The position numbers were made by a program, and so were the translations under genes. This document shows, one piece after another, positions 17,962 through 28,489 of a DNA stretch of 64,000 nucleotides (the first letter of the stretch is position 1; every line of letters begins with the position of its first letter). The stretch comes from Cladopsammia gracilis (taxonomy: Eukaryota; Cnidaria; Anthozoa; Scleractinia; Dendrophylliidae). Under the pieces are notes generated by a model. The model was not told the DNA's origin. It saw only the letters and a program-made list of their open reading frames with translations, and searched no databases. Location: positions 660,274 to 724,273 of the forward strand of contig JAJGOT010000441.1 of NCBI GenBank assembly GCA_022457155.1, in the 5' to 3' direction.

Positions 17962-19095
17962 ATAGCGGAGCACTTGCCAGGCTGAAGGCCTGGCTGCGCA
18001 GCTCGATACTCATAGAACCTGTGCCGTGATTTTTCATGGTCATGGCTAGCGGAATGTTTCGCGGGCGCGTGTGCGCCCGCCCGTGTTGGACAACATCCGG
18101 GATCTTAACAATTTTGTTTTTCGCGCGGCCACACAGCCGTTAGCTCGGTAAACACTTTAGTTGTTTTCTTGTGTCTAGCGGAGAATTAAACTCGTTATTT
18201 TCCTGCATTTTTTCGCGGTTTGCTACTCAAGACAGGAATACTAATTAAGGTATACTCAGAAGCCGCTTTAGTGGAAAAAGACGAGCTTTCAGTGATAAAA
18301 TCTTGCTTCGAGGAACTTCATGTATTACGTTTTTATCAATGCGGGAGATGTTTGTTTTCTACGGATTTCAGAACCAGAAGCGGAGATTTGAATTTCCAAG
18401 CAAGCGAGGAACTTAAAGGTAAAACAGATTACAGTTTTCGATGAGAATTTATGTTGATATCAATCTGTGAGTGACTTTTTATTAGTGTTATTGTTAGTTT
18501 TGGAGAATTGATTTTAAAACGTGCCTAAATTTAGTTGTATCGATCTCTTGAATTTCATCGAAGAAAGCTTGAACTCGATGAGCTATAATTAAATGGTACG
18601 CGTTTTGCTTTTAAACGTAAACTAATGGAGATTTGAATAAATTTTTTCGAAAGAAGATTGTGTTGTCCATTTTTATGTGTTTGTTCATTCATTAGATAGA
18701 TTGAAAAGCGATTTTATATAAGCAAAACAAGACTTTGATTTTATAGTACAGTTCTATCTTCACTCGCATCTCCTTATGCAAATTGTGTATTTTTGCAAGT
18801 TTTGATTTTCAAATCAGTTTCTCGGGCAATTTTTGACAAACATAAACTGTATTTTATTCGGAAACTAGTGGTACTATTTATTCTAGACAGAGAAAAGTTG
18901 TTTTTGTGAACTTTTGTATATAAAAATGTACTGTGCAAACGGTCGCGTAATACTGTTTTTGAGAATTGCTAAAATTGAAAATAGCCGTTCGTCAATCTTA
19001 ATTTTTGTGCTTCCAACCTTTCACCTTAGTTAAGTTTCACCTTAGTTAAGCTTGTTCAAAGTGCGACGCTGTTAGGCTTGGGCTATGTATACATA
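17962..19095 (+). repeat. Dispersed repeat with tagcggag hairpin head, copy 1
   Basis: It starts tagcggagcacttgccaggc with a GC-rich hairpin, passes tactcatagaacctgtgcc and ggctagcggaatgtttcgcg, and ends near gctgttaggcttgggctat. Similar copies lie at 35215-36745 and 41279-42260. A frame of about 60 codons (18220-18440) is also open in the 35-kb copy. No reverse transcriptase or transposase is visible; the class is unknown. Confidence 0.75.
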
Positions 19096-20091
19096 TTATT
19101 GACTATAGAAGCTAAAACGTTGCTGAATAATCGAAAAGATTGGAAACTCTCATCCATTACTATGAGCAAAGAAAGAACAGGTTGTTTTTAGTGCATCATT
19201 TGTGAATTTCAAAATATTCGAGTTTGTACGACTCGTGAAAAATCGATTTGTTTTCTCTTATTTTTAAGCCTGACAAAATTCAGCATATGTACAAATGACC
19301 AAGATTCATGCGCGTAGCCTGAACTAAGCACAGCAAAATTTGGGTCGTTAAGTTATGTTGTTCTTTCTTTCTCCTTCTGTGTACATTAGTGTAAAAATAA
19401 AAAAATAATAAAATTTTGATTATAGGAATTTAAGCTATAATTACACGACGGTATGTATACTAATCGATCTGCAAACAATAAAGTAAGTGTTCAAGCGAGT
19501 GTGGAAATTTGTGTGTACACGTATGTATTTACAGTTTAATATCTTCTTTACTTTCAAATGTCTCCAAAAAGTTAATATGTTTCAAACAGAGAACAATTTT
19601 TATTTTGTTTATTTGACACTCCGGTAATACATCCATCCTGACATGGACAATAAATAATATTATTGTCTTTGCAATTTCTTCTGAGTATGATTTTTTTTTC
19701 AGCACCACTATTTGCAAGAATTTTTTTTCACGTGCTTTCTTGTGCACGATTTTTTTTTCTCTTAAATTTTTTAAATGGTCCCTCCCTAAATGTTATGTTG
19801 CGTGACAGATGAAATGCGATAAAAAATACCGCGGGAAACCACTACGTCAATATTTGCGCATCTAATATAGGTTTTCTATAAAAAAAAATAGGAAAAATAT
19901 GAAATAAAACTTCTGGCCACCATAATGAAGTTTGATGTCTATGAAATGATAGAATGTCAGAATCAGATTTATATGTAATCCATGTACGATGAAACCGTGT
20001 GAAGATGGCCAGTAAAAAATATTAGCCAATCATTTATAACCATGTAATTTTCAAATTTGAGGAGTCGTTACAATATTTTCTTTCAGTATAG
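19096..20091. other. AT-rich DNA, no gene seen
   Basis: Several T-runs and no supported feature. A 72-codon minus-strand frame at 19529-19747 has no recognisable content. Confidence 0.4.
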
Positions 20092-20136
20092 CCCTGGCCC
20101 TGAGGAAGACTAGTACAATTAGTCGAAATATTGGCC
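20092..20136 (+). other. Hammerhead-ribozyme-like core motif (candidate)
   Basis: ctgagga, a gacta/tagtc stem with a seven-base loop, then gaaa, matches the conserved strand of the hammerhead core (CUGANGA, helix II, GAAA). ggcc occurs on each side and could pair as an outer helix. Similar cores occur in Penelope-like elements and retrozymes. The cleavage-site strand was not identified, so activity is unproven. Confidence 0.25.
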
Positions 20137-20782
20137 ATTAAATAAATCTGCCCTTTGCCGTAGTGCCAGCCTTGCATTCAGTTTTGTATTTTCACATTCA
20201 AGTGACGCCTGGCACGAGATCTTTCACAAGGAAGATCCGGCAACTACCAGCAAGTTTAATTTCTGCGTCGTGTGAACCTCTGCATTCGAAGGTTTTTCTT
20301 AAAAATAAACATACATATTATTTAAAAACAGAATCTCCAATATTATTTTTTCGCAGGCCAACTTTATCCTTAATTTCAAACAATCATATAAATAATATCA
20401 GATAAATGTACATAAATGCTTTAACACTGTTGTTTAATTTTTACGTGGAACATGGCAGTCTAAAATCATGTCAAAGGTTTATAACTCGCTGGATAAGTAT
20501 TTCACGATTTCAGCATTCACTCTTCATCCGTTGACTTTAAACAGACCGAACGGACGTCTCAAAAAACATAACGATTTCAGACGTTGATGTGATTGGTGAA
20601 TTTCGATCCGTTTTGTTTGTTTCGGGTTTTCCTAGAAGAACATTTGTTGCAGTAAATAGTTGTTTGGATTTCGAATACATGAAAACTATATCTAACATCA
20701 AGGAGTTTTAATTAAAATTTCCAGAATTTCCGGGGGCCGGGCCCCCCAGGCCCCTCCCCCTGCTAGGGCCTGCTTCCATTGC
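20137..20782. other. No recognisable gene
   Basis: No ORF above chance level. A GC-rich patch lies at about 20729-20768 (gggggccgggccccccaggc). Confidence 0.4.
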
Positions 20783-20840
20783 ATGCATGATCACAGGCAG
20801 CCCAAACTCACGTCACGAGAAAGCGAAGGATTAGTTATTA
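20783..20840. repeat. Repeat arm, inverted copy at 25085-25145
   Basis: gatcacaggcagccc...cacgtcacgagaaagcgaag here is found in reverse complement at about 25085-25145 (cttcgctttctcgtgacgtg). The two arms lie 4.3 kb apart and may be ends of one older element or two solo copies. Confidence 0.6.
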
Positions 20841-20846
20841 GGGACT

Positions 20847-22040
20847 TTAAGATACGGCAACTACGGACTACGGTTGGACGCAGTTTTTCTTTTCAAGGAG
20901 CACTGGGCCGAGTACACAACGAGTGGCGTGAAAATATGAAGTTAAGAACGCGGACTACAGACAACGGACTAGAGCGAAGTAAACACCAAACAAAGTCCGC
21001 TTTGTTTTTATATTTTATGGACAAAATATGACTTGTAGGAAGGTACAAAATGCCCTGGTTTACGCTTCAGCAGATGAAATAATAGACGAAGAAGAATTTG
21101 TATTTTTGTTTGATGCCTACAAATCATACTGGGAGTACGATTGTTTTTGACTCGACTCCTTTGATTCAAGTGAATGCTTAATCGAGTTTAGAGTAAGCAA
21201 CGAAGATCTTCCTCGTTTGGCCGAGGTTCTTAGAGTTCCGGCACAGATCAAAGAGAGTGTTAACATCGTAAGTTTTGTTGCTTGTGTGAAAATAGTTAAA
21301 CAATCGGCGGTCAAAATTAGTAAACAAAAGTTAGCCGTAAATTGTCCGCTTTTCTGAGTTCAAAAGCACATGAAATTGCTCCAGATGTGGTTTTTAGTCT
21401 ATGTGTTAGAAAGAAGGAACTCCTCAGTCAATATTCTAACTTAAAGCTTCCTTTTTCATACATTTTTCATGACTCTGTACTCCGTACTCCGTACTACGTT
21501 AAATTTGCCGACTACGCACCGTCGTGAACCTAGGTACTTGGTGTATCCCTGATCATAATGTATGGTACTTCATGTATCCCTTATTGTAATGTATTTAGAT
21601 ATATTGCAGTGTAATTTAGGGTCGGATTACAGTATCTAGGGTTGAAGCACTGATTTTAGTATTAAGGGTTAAGCACTGATTTCAGTATTTCCAATGTATC
21701 GAAAGGGTTAGTTCTTATATATGGTCTGGGCTAGCAGCATATTATCTTATATCCCTTAAAAATTACAATTTCCGGCAGCTAGTCCTCGGTGGTACAGTGG
21801 ATAGTGTGCATGGAGTAGATCATACTGCCCTGGTTCGATTCCCCATTCTGCTGTTTTTATCTTCTTTTTCTACTGAAATAAAAACTAAGTGTTTAAATAC
21901 AAAATAATAAGGGATACACCAAGTACATACCGTCGTGAACTCGCGACTGTAGCAAGCAATAGCAACTGTGTCTCGTTCCAGTCCTAATTTTCGTCCCGTC
22001 CGTAGTCCGTAGTCCGTAGTCCGTAGTCACCGTATCTTAG
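20847..22040. mobile_element. Inverted-repeat element with (gactacg)n ends
   Basis: Left end ttaagatacggcaactacgg (20847 onward) and right end with the complementary ccgtagtcaccgtatcttag (to about 22040). Short reiterations of ctacgga/tccgtag lie at the right end. The interior has related fragments near 20949 and 21480 and is interrupted by the 399-bp insertion at 21530. Non-coding; the family is unknown. Confidence 0.55.
21530..21928. mobile_element. 399-bp insertion with 12-bp target-site duplication
   Basis: It is flanked by the perfect direct repeat accgtcgtgaac (21518-21529 and 21929-21940). Near each end lies a 17-bp inverted repeat, gtacttggtgtatccct (21534-21550) and its complement (21910-21926). 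Inside is a tRNA-like stretch at about 21783-21850 with ggttcgattcccc (B-box/T-arm-like). The combination of a long target duplication, inverted ends and a tRNA-like body is unusual. Confidence 0.7.
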
Positions 22041-22640
22041 GGCGCTTTCCATTCGACCAAAAATTCCGGTTTGAAATTCCGGGTATTCCGTGTGGCGAAT
22101 GGAACAGCATTTTCCGGTTGGTTGTTCCAGGCCATCACGTTCCAAGTTTCGCGCGAAAATACAAAATAAACCAAAGCAAAACAAATGGCGGACTCGTTGC
22201 CTCTTTTACTTGCTCTTAAGTTGTTCGATGACTTTGAAGTTAAAACGAACCATATTTTAAGCGAAAACGATGATATTATTTTTTTCAGTGCAGCTAGCTG
22301 TTACATGCGAAGGAATTTTTCAAAATCGAGTCGGCGACTACTTTGTACTCGCGACTTATTACATTCGTTTAATACATAAGCATTTCTGTCGTGCTACTTA
22401 CCAGTCCTAGCTGTGGCCATTTCTGCTGTCGTACCAGCTATGTTACGTGAGCAATCATACTCGAGTAAGAGCTGTAAGCTTTCGGTGAAAAACAAACATG
22501 CCGTGCACTGATATTAAGACGCCATCTTGTTGACTATGCGGACATGTTCGATTCCGGCTCAGAGAAACTGGGCCGAGCAGGAATGGTCGAATGGAACGGT
22601 ATTTTCCGGTTGTTTCGATTTTCCGGAATTTTAGGACAAC
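22041..22640. mobile_element. Possible Harbinger-like remnant
   Basis: gggcgctttccattcgacca follows TTA at the left, and a related inverted ggtcgaatggaac lies at about 22584. An ATG at 22185 opens a 64-codon frame starting MADSLPLLLALKLFDDFE, whose look suggests the N-terminus of a PIF/Harbinger-type nuclease. The right end lacks a full inverted repeat, so the element is probably truncated. Confidence 0.35.
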
Positions 22641-22641
22641 C

Positions 22642-22721
22642 CAACCTCGTTCCCAGGGTCTCTCATCTTCCCGCTCCCTGGAGCGAGGGAAGAGAGACCC
22701 TGGTCAACTCTGGTCACGTGC
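22642..22721 (+). repeat. 80-bp repeat (aacctcgttcccagggtctc), copy A
   Basis: It carries an internal imperfect palindrome: cagggtctctcatcttcccg and its near-complement meet at ctccctggagcgag. A nearly identical copy in opposite orientation lies at 23571-23650, with related bases (aggacaacc) just outside both. Confidence 0.8.
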
Positions 22722-23570
22722 CTCTTGGACAATTATATTCCTAAGGAGGGGTCGACAGTGTTTGTAACTTTGTCTCGTTTTCTACACAGTGGCTCGTGCT
22801 GTGCGCCAGTCCGTTGATGTCCGGAAACGGTTCAATCACACGATTCAAACAAAAGCGAATGAATTTATATGCGCAAGGATTAAAATGGTTATCGTTCAAT
22901 AATTTTACAAGCGTATAATGAAACAATAAAACGTAAAGATCTTGTATAGACATTCAAACGACTGGAACTGGTAAATGTTGAACAAAACAACATGCCTCGC
23001 CTATGAAGAATAAAAGCTATCATTATCTTCTCTACCTCGTTTCCTGTTATAAAAGTGTAAAGTCGATCTGCATGTCAAAATATTTTTCCACTTCGCCATC
23101 GTCCGAGAACAGACGGCGACTGTGAATTTAATGTGCCTGTCGAATGAAGCTTGAAGATCGCCTGCTGAATAGTATGTAGCGATAATTCATCTCAGTTCGG
23201 AACAATTCCATATAAAATCAAAAGCATTTTCTGCCGAGACCGAGCTTAGCGGCGGCGTCCAGTAATAAAATTGGACTGTAATTGTGTAGCGAGCCCAAAA
23301 TACGACAAATCTTCAAGCGCCGTGACAATTTCCCAACTGTTAATTTACAGATCCTAAAGCAACTTGTACTCTCAAAACCAGTCGATGTGGATATGTTTTG
23401 AAGTCTGCGGATGACCGCCGCTTCACATTATATCGGAAGCCGCCGAACGCTTTTCGGATTTGTTTTGATTTGCAATGCTCTGCTAGAGCGCTCTGGCTAG
23501 AGCGAACAAATTTCACACTTTGCTGCCCTTCCCTCAAATTTTTTATTTGTTACATCCCAGATTTTGGGAC
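22722..23570. other. No recognisable gene
   Basis: The interval between the two inverted 80-bp repeats. Frames of 65-90 codons on both strands have no recognisable content. Confidence 0.4.
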
Positions 23571-23650
23571 GCACGTGACCAGAGTTAACCAGGGTCTCTC
23601 TTCTCTCGCTCCAGGGGGCGGGAAGATGAGAGACCCTGGGAACGAGGTTG
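23571..23650 (-). repeat. 80-bp repeat, inverted copy B
   Basis: Reverse complement of the repeat at 22642-22721 with a few differences. It ends ctgggaacgaggttgaggac. The pair brackets 0.85 kb with no recognised gene. Confidence 0.8.
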
Positions 23651-23661
23651 AGGACAACCTC

Positions 23662-24116
23662 GGTGGATGAGTCTTGATACCCAATGAAACACCAGATCAA
23701 GATCTTAAGGGTTTTGATTTCGGTTCAAAACTGTGTTTGATCTCAAATCAAACAATGAGGTTTGCAACAATACATGTTATTCCACTCAATTATATAATTA
23801 CATTCAGAACCTTACATTCCTTTCTTCGTCTTCAAATGTAAGCCCTCTCGTGTGCCATCTTTCGATTCCGGGTCCAATGCTCGGTGAAACAGAGTAAACC
23901 TTCGAAACAATAATCTGAGTATTCATGATAACTGGAACTTCAACATGACATCGACATTTTAATTAAAAAACAAAATGGACCATTTTTCTCACCTTCGGTC
24001 GCCATTATGCTTCAGCACCTTTCTTGTCTTCCAGAAAGCGTCGGATGCCGCATACAATGTCACAAACAGTCTTTGGTGGATATATCTCTCCCGAATTTTT
24101 GGCCACGTCCATGACA
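23662..24116 (-). pseudogene. Crypton-derived/ZMYM-QRICH1-like exon pair, inverted copy 2
   Basis: Reverse complement of the fragment at 14203-14678, with the same two exon-like segments and the donor gtgagaa. It lacks 14 bases present in copy 1 (the ttaaatcctcttga between the GCTGAAGCA and TAATGGCGA parts), which breaks the frame of the first exon. Upstream it continues into sequence absent from copy 1, with ttaattag as a possible acceptor, so this copy retains the original left boundary. Confidence 0.55.
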
Positions 24117-24362
24117 AATTTGCTAATTAACCCAATAATTCAAACTCAATGCGTACGTCCGTTTCTTCAATACAAGCAGAAAGTGACATAATCTTGTGTA
24201 AATTATAGTCCTTAAACATTCCTCTCGAATCTCAGAGAACGGGAACTTGAACCGTCTGAGAAGTTTGCCATTCGTAGAAAATGGATGTTGCCCATTTGTT
24301 TTTATATTTCGTTGACGGGGGAATAGCTTTATCGACTAGATTTTCTTCTTCGACAACTGTTT

Positions 24363-24486
24363 AAGGCCCAGTTCAAACGTCGAACTTCACATGTGCCGAA
24401 CCTAATGCAAATTAGCAAGAACAATAGATTTTGCTTATTTGCATTAGGTTCGGCACATGTGAAGTTCGACGTTTGAACTGGGCCTT
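24363..24486. mobile_element. Perfect-palindrome MITE (50-bp arms)
   Basis: Arms 24363-24412 and 24437-24486 are exact reverse complements (aaggcccagttcaaacgtcg ... aactgggcctt) around a 24-base loop. The same terminus is seen at 29699 and 30838 around a nested composite. It is non-coding and probably recent because the arms are identical. Confidence 0.9.
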
Positions 24487-24629
24487 AGCCTCCCTATTAC
24501 ATCTTGTAAACCGAGACGCTTCTGTTTCGTACATGGTCTCACACCAAATGGCGAAACACAATAAGCTCAATAAAATTATGCATGTGACGGCATTTGAATA
24601 ATTCTGTATTGTTTCATTTGAGAAGCCAG

Positions 24630-24754
24630 ATCAAAAACTCGTGCTTCGGGTTTGATCGGGGCATCCAAACACCTTGAAACAATAAAAGCACTCGGCCGCT
24701 TTCATTGCTTCTCAGTGTTTGGATGCCTCGATCAAATCCTCGCACTCGTTGATC
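24630..24754. mobile_element. Imperfect hairpin MITE (gcatccaaacac core)
   Basis: Arms around gatcggggcatccaaacacc and gtgtttggatgcctcgatca, with agaagc-type flank. A structurally similar element with a different core (catcagatttccaaac) lies at 31279-31418. Confidence 0.7.
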
Positions 24755-25756
24755 TATTACATGAAAGCGGTATTGGGTTACACGGCGGCCGTTTAAAAAA
24801 AAAATAACGGAGATTTCAAACGCTTAATAAAGCGAAATTCAGGCATTAATTTAATAAAGTGATTCTATTGAACTCACACTTGTGCTCGAGAACTATAAAG
24901 ACATTGACAATGTGGAAATATCCGGTTTCGATTGCGAAACAGTCACACAAGTACAAATTACACTGCTTTCCGGCTTTTCGGGGTGTCTCGAATTCGAAAG
25001 CTCAGAACCAAAATCCTTTTAATACAAATAACAAAGTTCATGGACAATGTTTTAAAAGCGGTATTGGGTCCCGTCTCACACACCGCTATTAATAATTAAT
25101 CCTTCGCTTTCTCGTGACGTGATCTTCGGCTGCCTGTGGCATGATCGAACAAAAGGAGAACTTCACAATTCAAACTTCGGTCAAATGCGGGTCAAATGCA
25201 CGGATTTGAGAAATATATTTTCACTTTGCTTTCAAATAACATATTCAGCTGTAACAGAAATAAGAAGATTAAGAGTTTTACGATACTGTATTCAGCTTTG
25301 AAATCCGTTGAGAGTTTATGAAGACGAAAAAACAACCATGAGCGAATATTAAACTAAGTTAAAAGCAGCAGAATTATTGCAAGTTTGGTGTCTTGAACTC
25401 AGTCATTTCCTTCAAGAAATGTATGTTGTCTAAGAAATCCTTTGCGAGAAGTAGGATATTTTTTCTTAATAATAATGATGTCCCGGGGTAATGTTCAATA
25501 CCCGGCACGTGTGCCATATATGGTTCTCTCATCGCTCCCGGTCATGTAGGTAGAGCGTTGCTTTCTATTCCGGCCGTCAAAGCATCCCAAAAAATAGTGG
25601 TTACGTTGTGATTACAATTGTTGTAACCTTTTTTCTTTGTAGCTGACCAAACAAAACAATGTATCCAGCGAGGGACTTCGCGGTCATGGAGAACATGCAA
25701 GGATAGAAACAACCTTCACGGCATGGGGCAAACTTGAAATAATTATCATTGGGCAC
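24755..25756. other. No recognisable gene
   Basis: Contains the inverted arm at 25085-25145 described with 20783. No supported coding region. Confidence 0.4.
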
Positions 25757-25846
25757 GTACCCTGCGAGCAGAGAGTCCCCTTCGATCTTCCTAGAAAAAT
25801 CGATTCCAGTCTACGAAAATCGAAGAGGACTCTGCTCGCAGGGTAC
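25757..25846. mobile_element. 90-bp hairpin MITE (gtaccctgcgagcagag)
   Basis: Inverted arms gtaccctgcgagcagagagt (25757 onward) and the matching actctgctcgcagggtac (to 25846), around a short loop with cgattccagtctacg. Non-coding. Confidence 0.85.
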
Positions 25847-26338
25847 AGGGCACGGAGATCTGCTCCCCTTACTTCTCTTGCACTGAATAATTCCAAAAAA
25901 GCTAAACCAATTAGTTTATTGCCTTTTGTTAACTTATTATCAAATGATCCGCGTGGTTCCGTAAAGAGCTGGAGAAAAGCAATGAACAGCGATAAGTTGT
26001 GGGTTGTTTCGATCTAAAATACCGTTACTTTGTTGCTTTGTCTGTCATCGCGGTGTTAAAAATCATCAAGGGAGGGAGTAAAAAACTCAAGAGGGATTAT
26101 CGCCGTTTATTTTACTTGGACGGTGATATCAGTACATATCTGTAAATTATCGTACACTTGTCTCGTGTTCAAGGGTAAATATTTCGGGCTATTGAATGTT
26201 GGTGTGATATGATCAGACTTTTTTATATCACAGCTGTAAAATTCACTCACTCTCCTGGACAGCTGATTTGAAACTTTGATAACGAGGACGTGCGTAAACA
26301 AAGTTTGCACGCTATGTGTAAAGTGCTAATTTGCAGTT
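25847..26338. other. Upstream region of the homeobox gene
   Basis: 492 bases upstream of the homeobox ATG. No TATA box or other convincing control element was recognised. Confidence 0.35.
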
Positions 26339-26902
26339 ATGGCCCGAAATGAAACACTGATGCAGTGTCGAATCGGATCAGCTTTTAAGCCTGTTTTCTC
26401 ATCAAGAAATACTTACGGAGCAGCATCTTGGGTACTTCGCGATCTTCTCTTGGCCAGCACGCCGCCCAGTGAGTCGAATATTATTAAACTGGAAAGGTTC
26501 GTGGAGAACTTCTTCAATAAAGAGTTTGAGCCTAAGTGTGATCTCAAAACCCGGAAATTATCGCGCAAATCGTGTAATCCTCGCAAGCGATTACCTCTGC
26601 CTCAAAGAACAAGCAAAAAGATGATCTTCTCAGATTGTCAGAGTGAGACTCTAGAAAACAATTTCAAATTTAAACAATATTTATCGCCAACTTCAAGGAT
26701 TTGGCTGGCAAACCTTTTAGGTTTAACGAAACAACAAGTTGTAACTTGGTTCCAGAATAGACGGGCCAAGGAGCGAAAACGAGCGGGAATAAAACTTCCA
26801 AGACATGGAAGAAAGTGCATAGTTGGCAGACAAGCTAAAAACAATTGGGAGAATGCAGGAAACTACACAGTTTTCAGCGTGGATGAGTGTACTTCGCCAT
26901 GA
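26339..26902 (+). CDS. Divergent homeodomain protein (187 aa, single open frame)
   Basis: A 60-residue homeodomain lies at about residues 90-149: Leu at position 16, Phe at 20, and helix 3 VVTWFQNRRAKERK with Trp48, Phe49, Gln50, Asn51 and Arg53. Helix 1-2 reads FKQYLSPTSRIWLANLLGL. YLSP plus QVVTWFQNRRAK recalls ANTP/NK-linked families such as Lbx and Tlx, but the first half (KKMIFSDCQSETLEN) is divergent, so no orthology is claimed. The product should be a sequence-specific nuclear DNA-binding protein. Residues 30-40 (SWVLRDLLLAS) might be a short repressor-type motif. The start is the first ATG of the frame (ttATGGCCCG). No intron is needed, although upstream exons cannot be excluded. Confidence 0.82.
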   Translation: MARNETLMQCRIGSAFKPVFSSRNTYGAASWVLRDLLLASTPPSESNIIKLERFVENFFNKEFEPKCDLKTRKLSRKSCNPRKRLPLPQRTSKKMIFSDCQSETLENNFKFKQYLSPTSRIWLANLLGLTKQQVVTWFQNRRAKERKRAGIKLPRHGRKCIVGRQAKNNWENAGNYTVFSVDECTSP

Positions 26903-28489
26903 TTATCGCCATTAACGACGGATCTTTGCAGTTCTGGGATAGAAGGACCAAATAATTTGAAAACTTTGTTATGTTATTGTTACAATATCCGTATTTACAG
27001 CCGAGATTAGAGCTATATAGCTAGAGTTATATAGTTTGCGCTAGCATATTACAGCAACAAGATGTTTCCCACAAATAGTTCCAGTATTTGTCAAAATAAT
27101 CACTTCTGTAGTGGAAATTTGTTTCAGTTTGGCTTTCCATTTCCATTCATAGAAATGATAACATTAATCTCTAAGTCGTTGCCGCAGCCAGAATGGGAAG
27201 GGTCGCTTTGCGAAAACAGAAAAAAAATGCTTCGATGTAATAACAGATTTCATCATTTGACAACTGTGACGTTCAATACTCTTAACATAGTTCTTATATT
27301 TGAACGCAAACAAGGCAAATTCAAGAGCTCTAGCTGGTTTTATTTAATGTTTTCTCAGCAAACACGTTAATTGTTCATAAAGAGTATTTGTATTTGTAGC
27401 AAATTTCGATTAAGTCCTAGAGCAATGTTTTTGTTTCATTTATTATTTGTTGATGGCCTGCCGTATTTTAACCTTCTAACCTGTTAAGCAATTTTGTCTA
27501 AACAGGAGAAATGTGGTAGTTCATGGCTTAAAAGTTCTCAAGACCACACATAACAATATGCTAGAATGCTACCAGGACACGGCCACTAAAATAAACGTAT
27601 GTAAAGTGTTTTGTTTGGGAATTAGTCCCGATAGTTAAGTTGATTTAAAACCATTTTCATTTTCATTTTCATAGTTATCGTTTTTCCCATTTTTTTACGT
27701 TATTTTGTCTATTTTAATACATAGATATCAACAAAGGAAATATAAGATTATCTTGCAAATGTTTATTCAAACATACAAAAAGTATGTTAACCAGCCACGT
27801 GTATCCATAGTACACTGAAATAATTAATATAATACTCAGTACAATTCGATCCAGAGTATTATCCAGTTTTCCTTTGTGAATTGTTATAATCTGAATAAAA
27901 GTTTAAAATCCATCCTGTCTTTTCTGTTTTGCATCAGTGGCCTCCCTTTAATGAGACAAGCTCATGCCAGTTTATTTAGTACAGCGTTTCGAAGGAGAAG
28001 TGGAATTGGTGATCGTTCAAACGTTTGACCCACAAACGCTCTCGCGGTTTTGGAACCGATACAATACTGAAAACAAAAAGATCGCTTTGTCTTGTCAATG
28101 CGAACCGTGACTGCTAAACCCCCCACCCCCCTCCCGCCCACCGCCGTAATTCACTTAGGTCAAGGACTTGACTTTGAGATCGAAAGTTTGTTTTTTTAAT
28201 CGCCCTGAAAGTGGGTTTCTATTTTTCCAATGTCGACAAATGTTTCTTTGTCTATAGCAATCACCCTTTTTCATTGGAATCCGTTTCAACGGTTTGAGTT
28301 TCAAAATGCCAAGCAAAACCGCGGTCTAAACCACTTTAATTCTGGCCAACCCTAATATTTAAATTTTATTTACTGCAAACAGTGTCCAGAAGGCATATAG
28401 CACAGACTAGATACACATTTATCAACTTAAAATGCCCCACTTATAAACAGATGTGGAGGTCCATTAATTGTTTAAAACCGCGGTCTAAA
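26903..28489. other. 3' flank of the homeobox gene, no further gene seen
   Basis: A 102-codon open frame at 27062-27370 has no recognisable domain. aataaa-type signals appear only about 0.7-1 kb downstream (about 27585 and 27893). The 28128-28148 stretch is C-rich. Confidence 0.4.
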
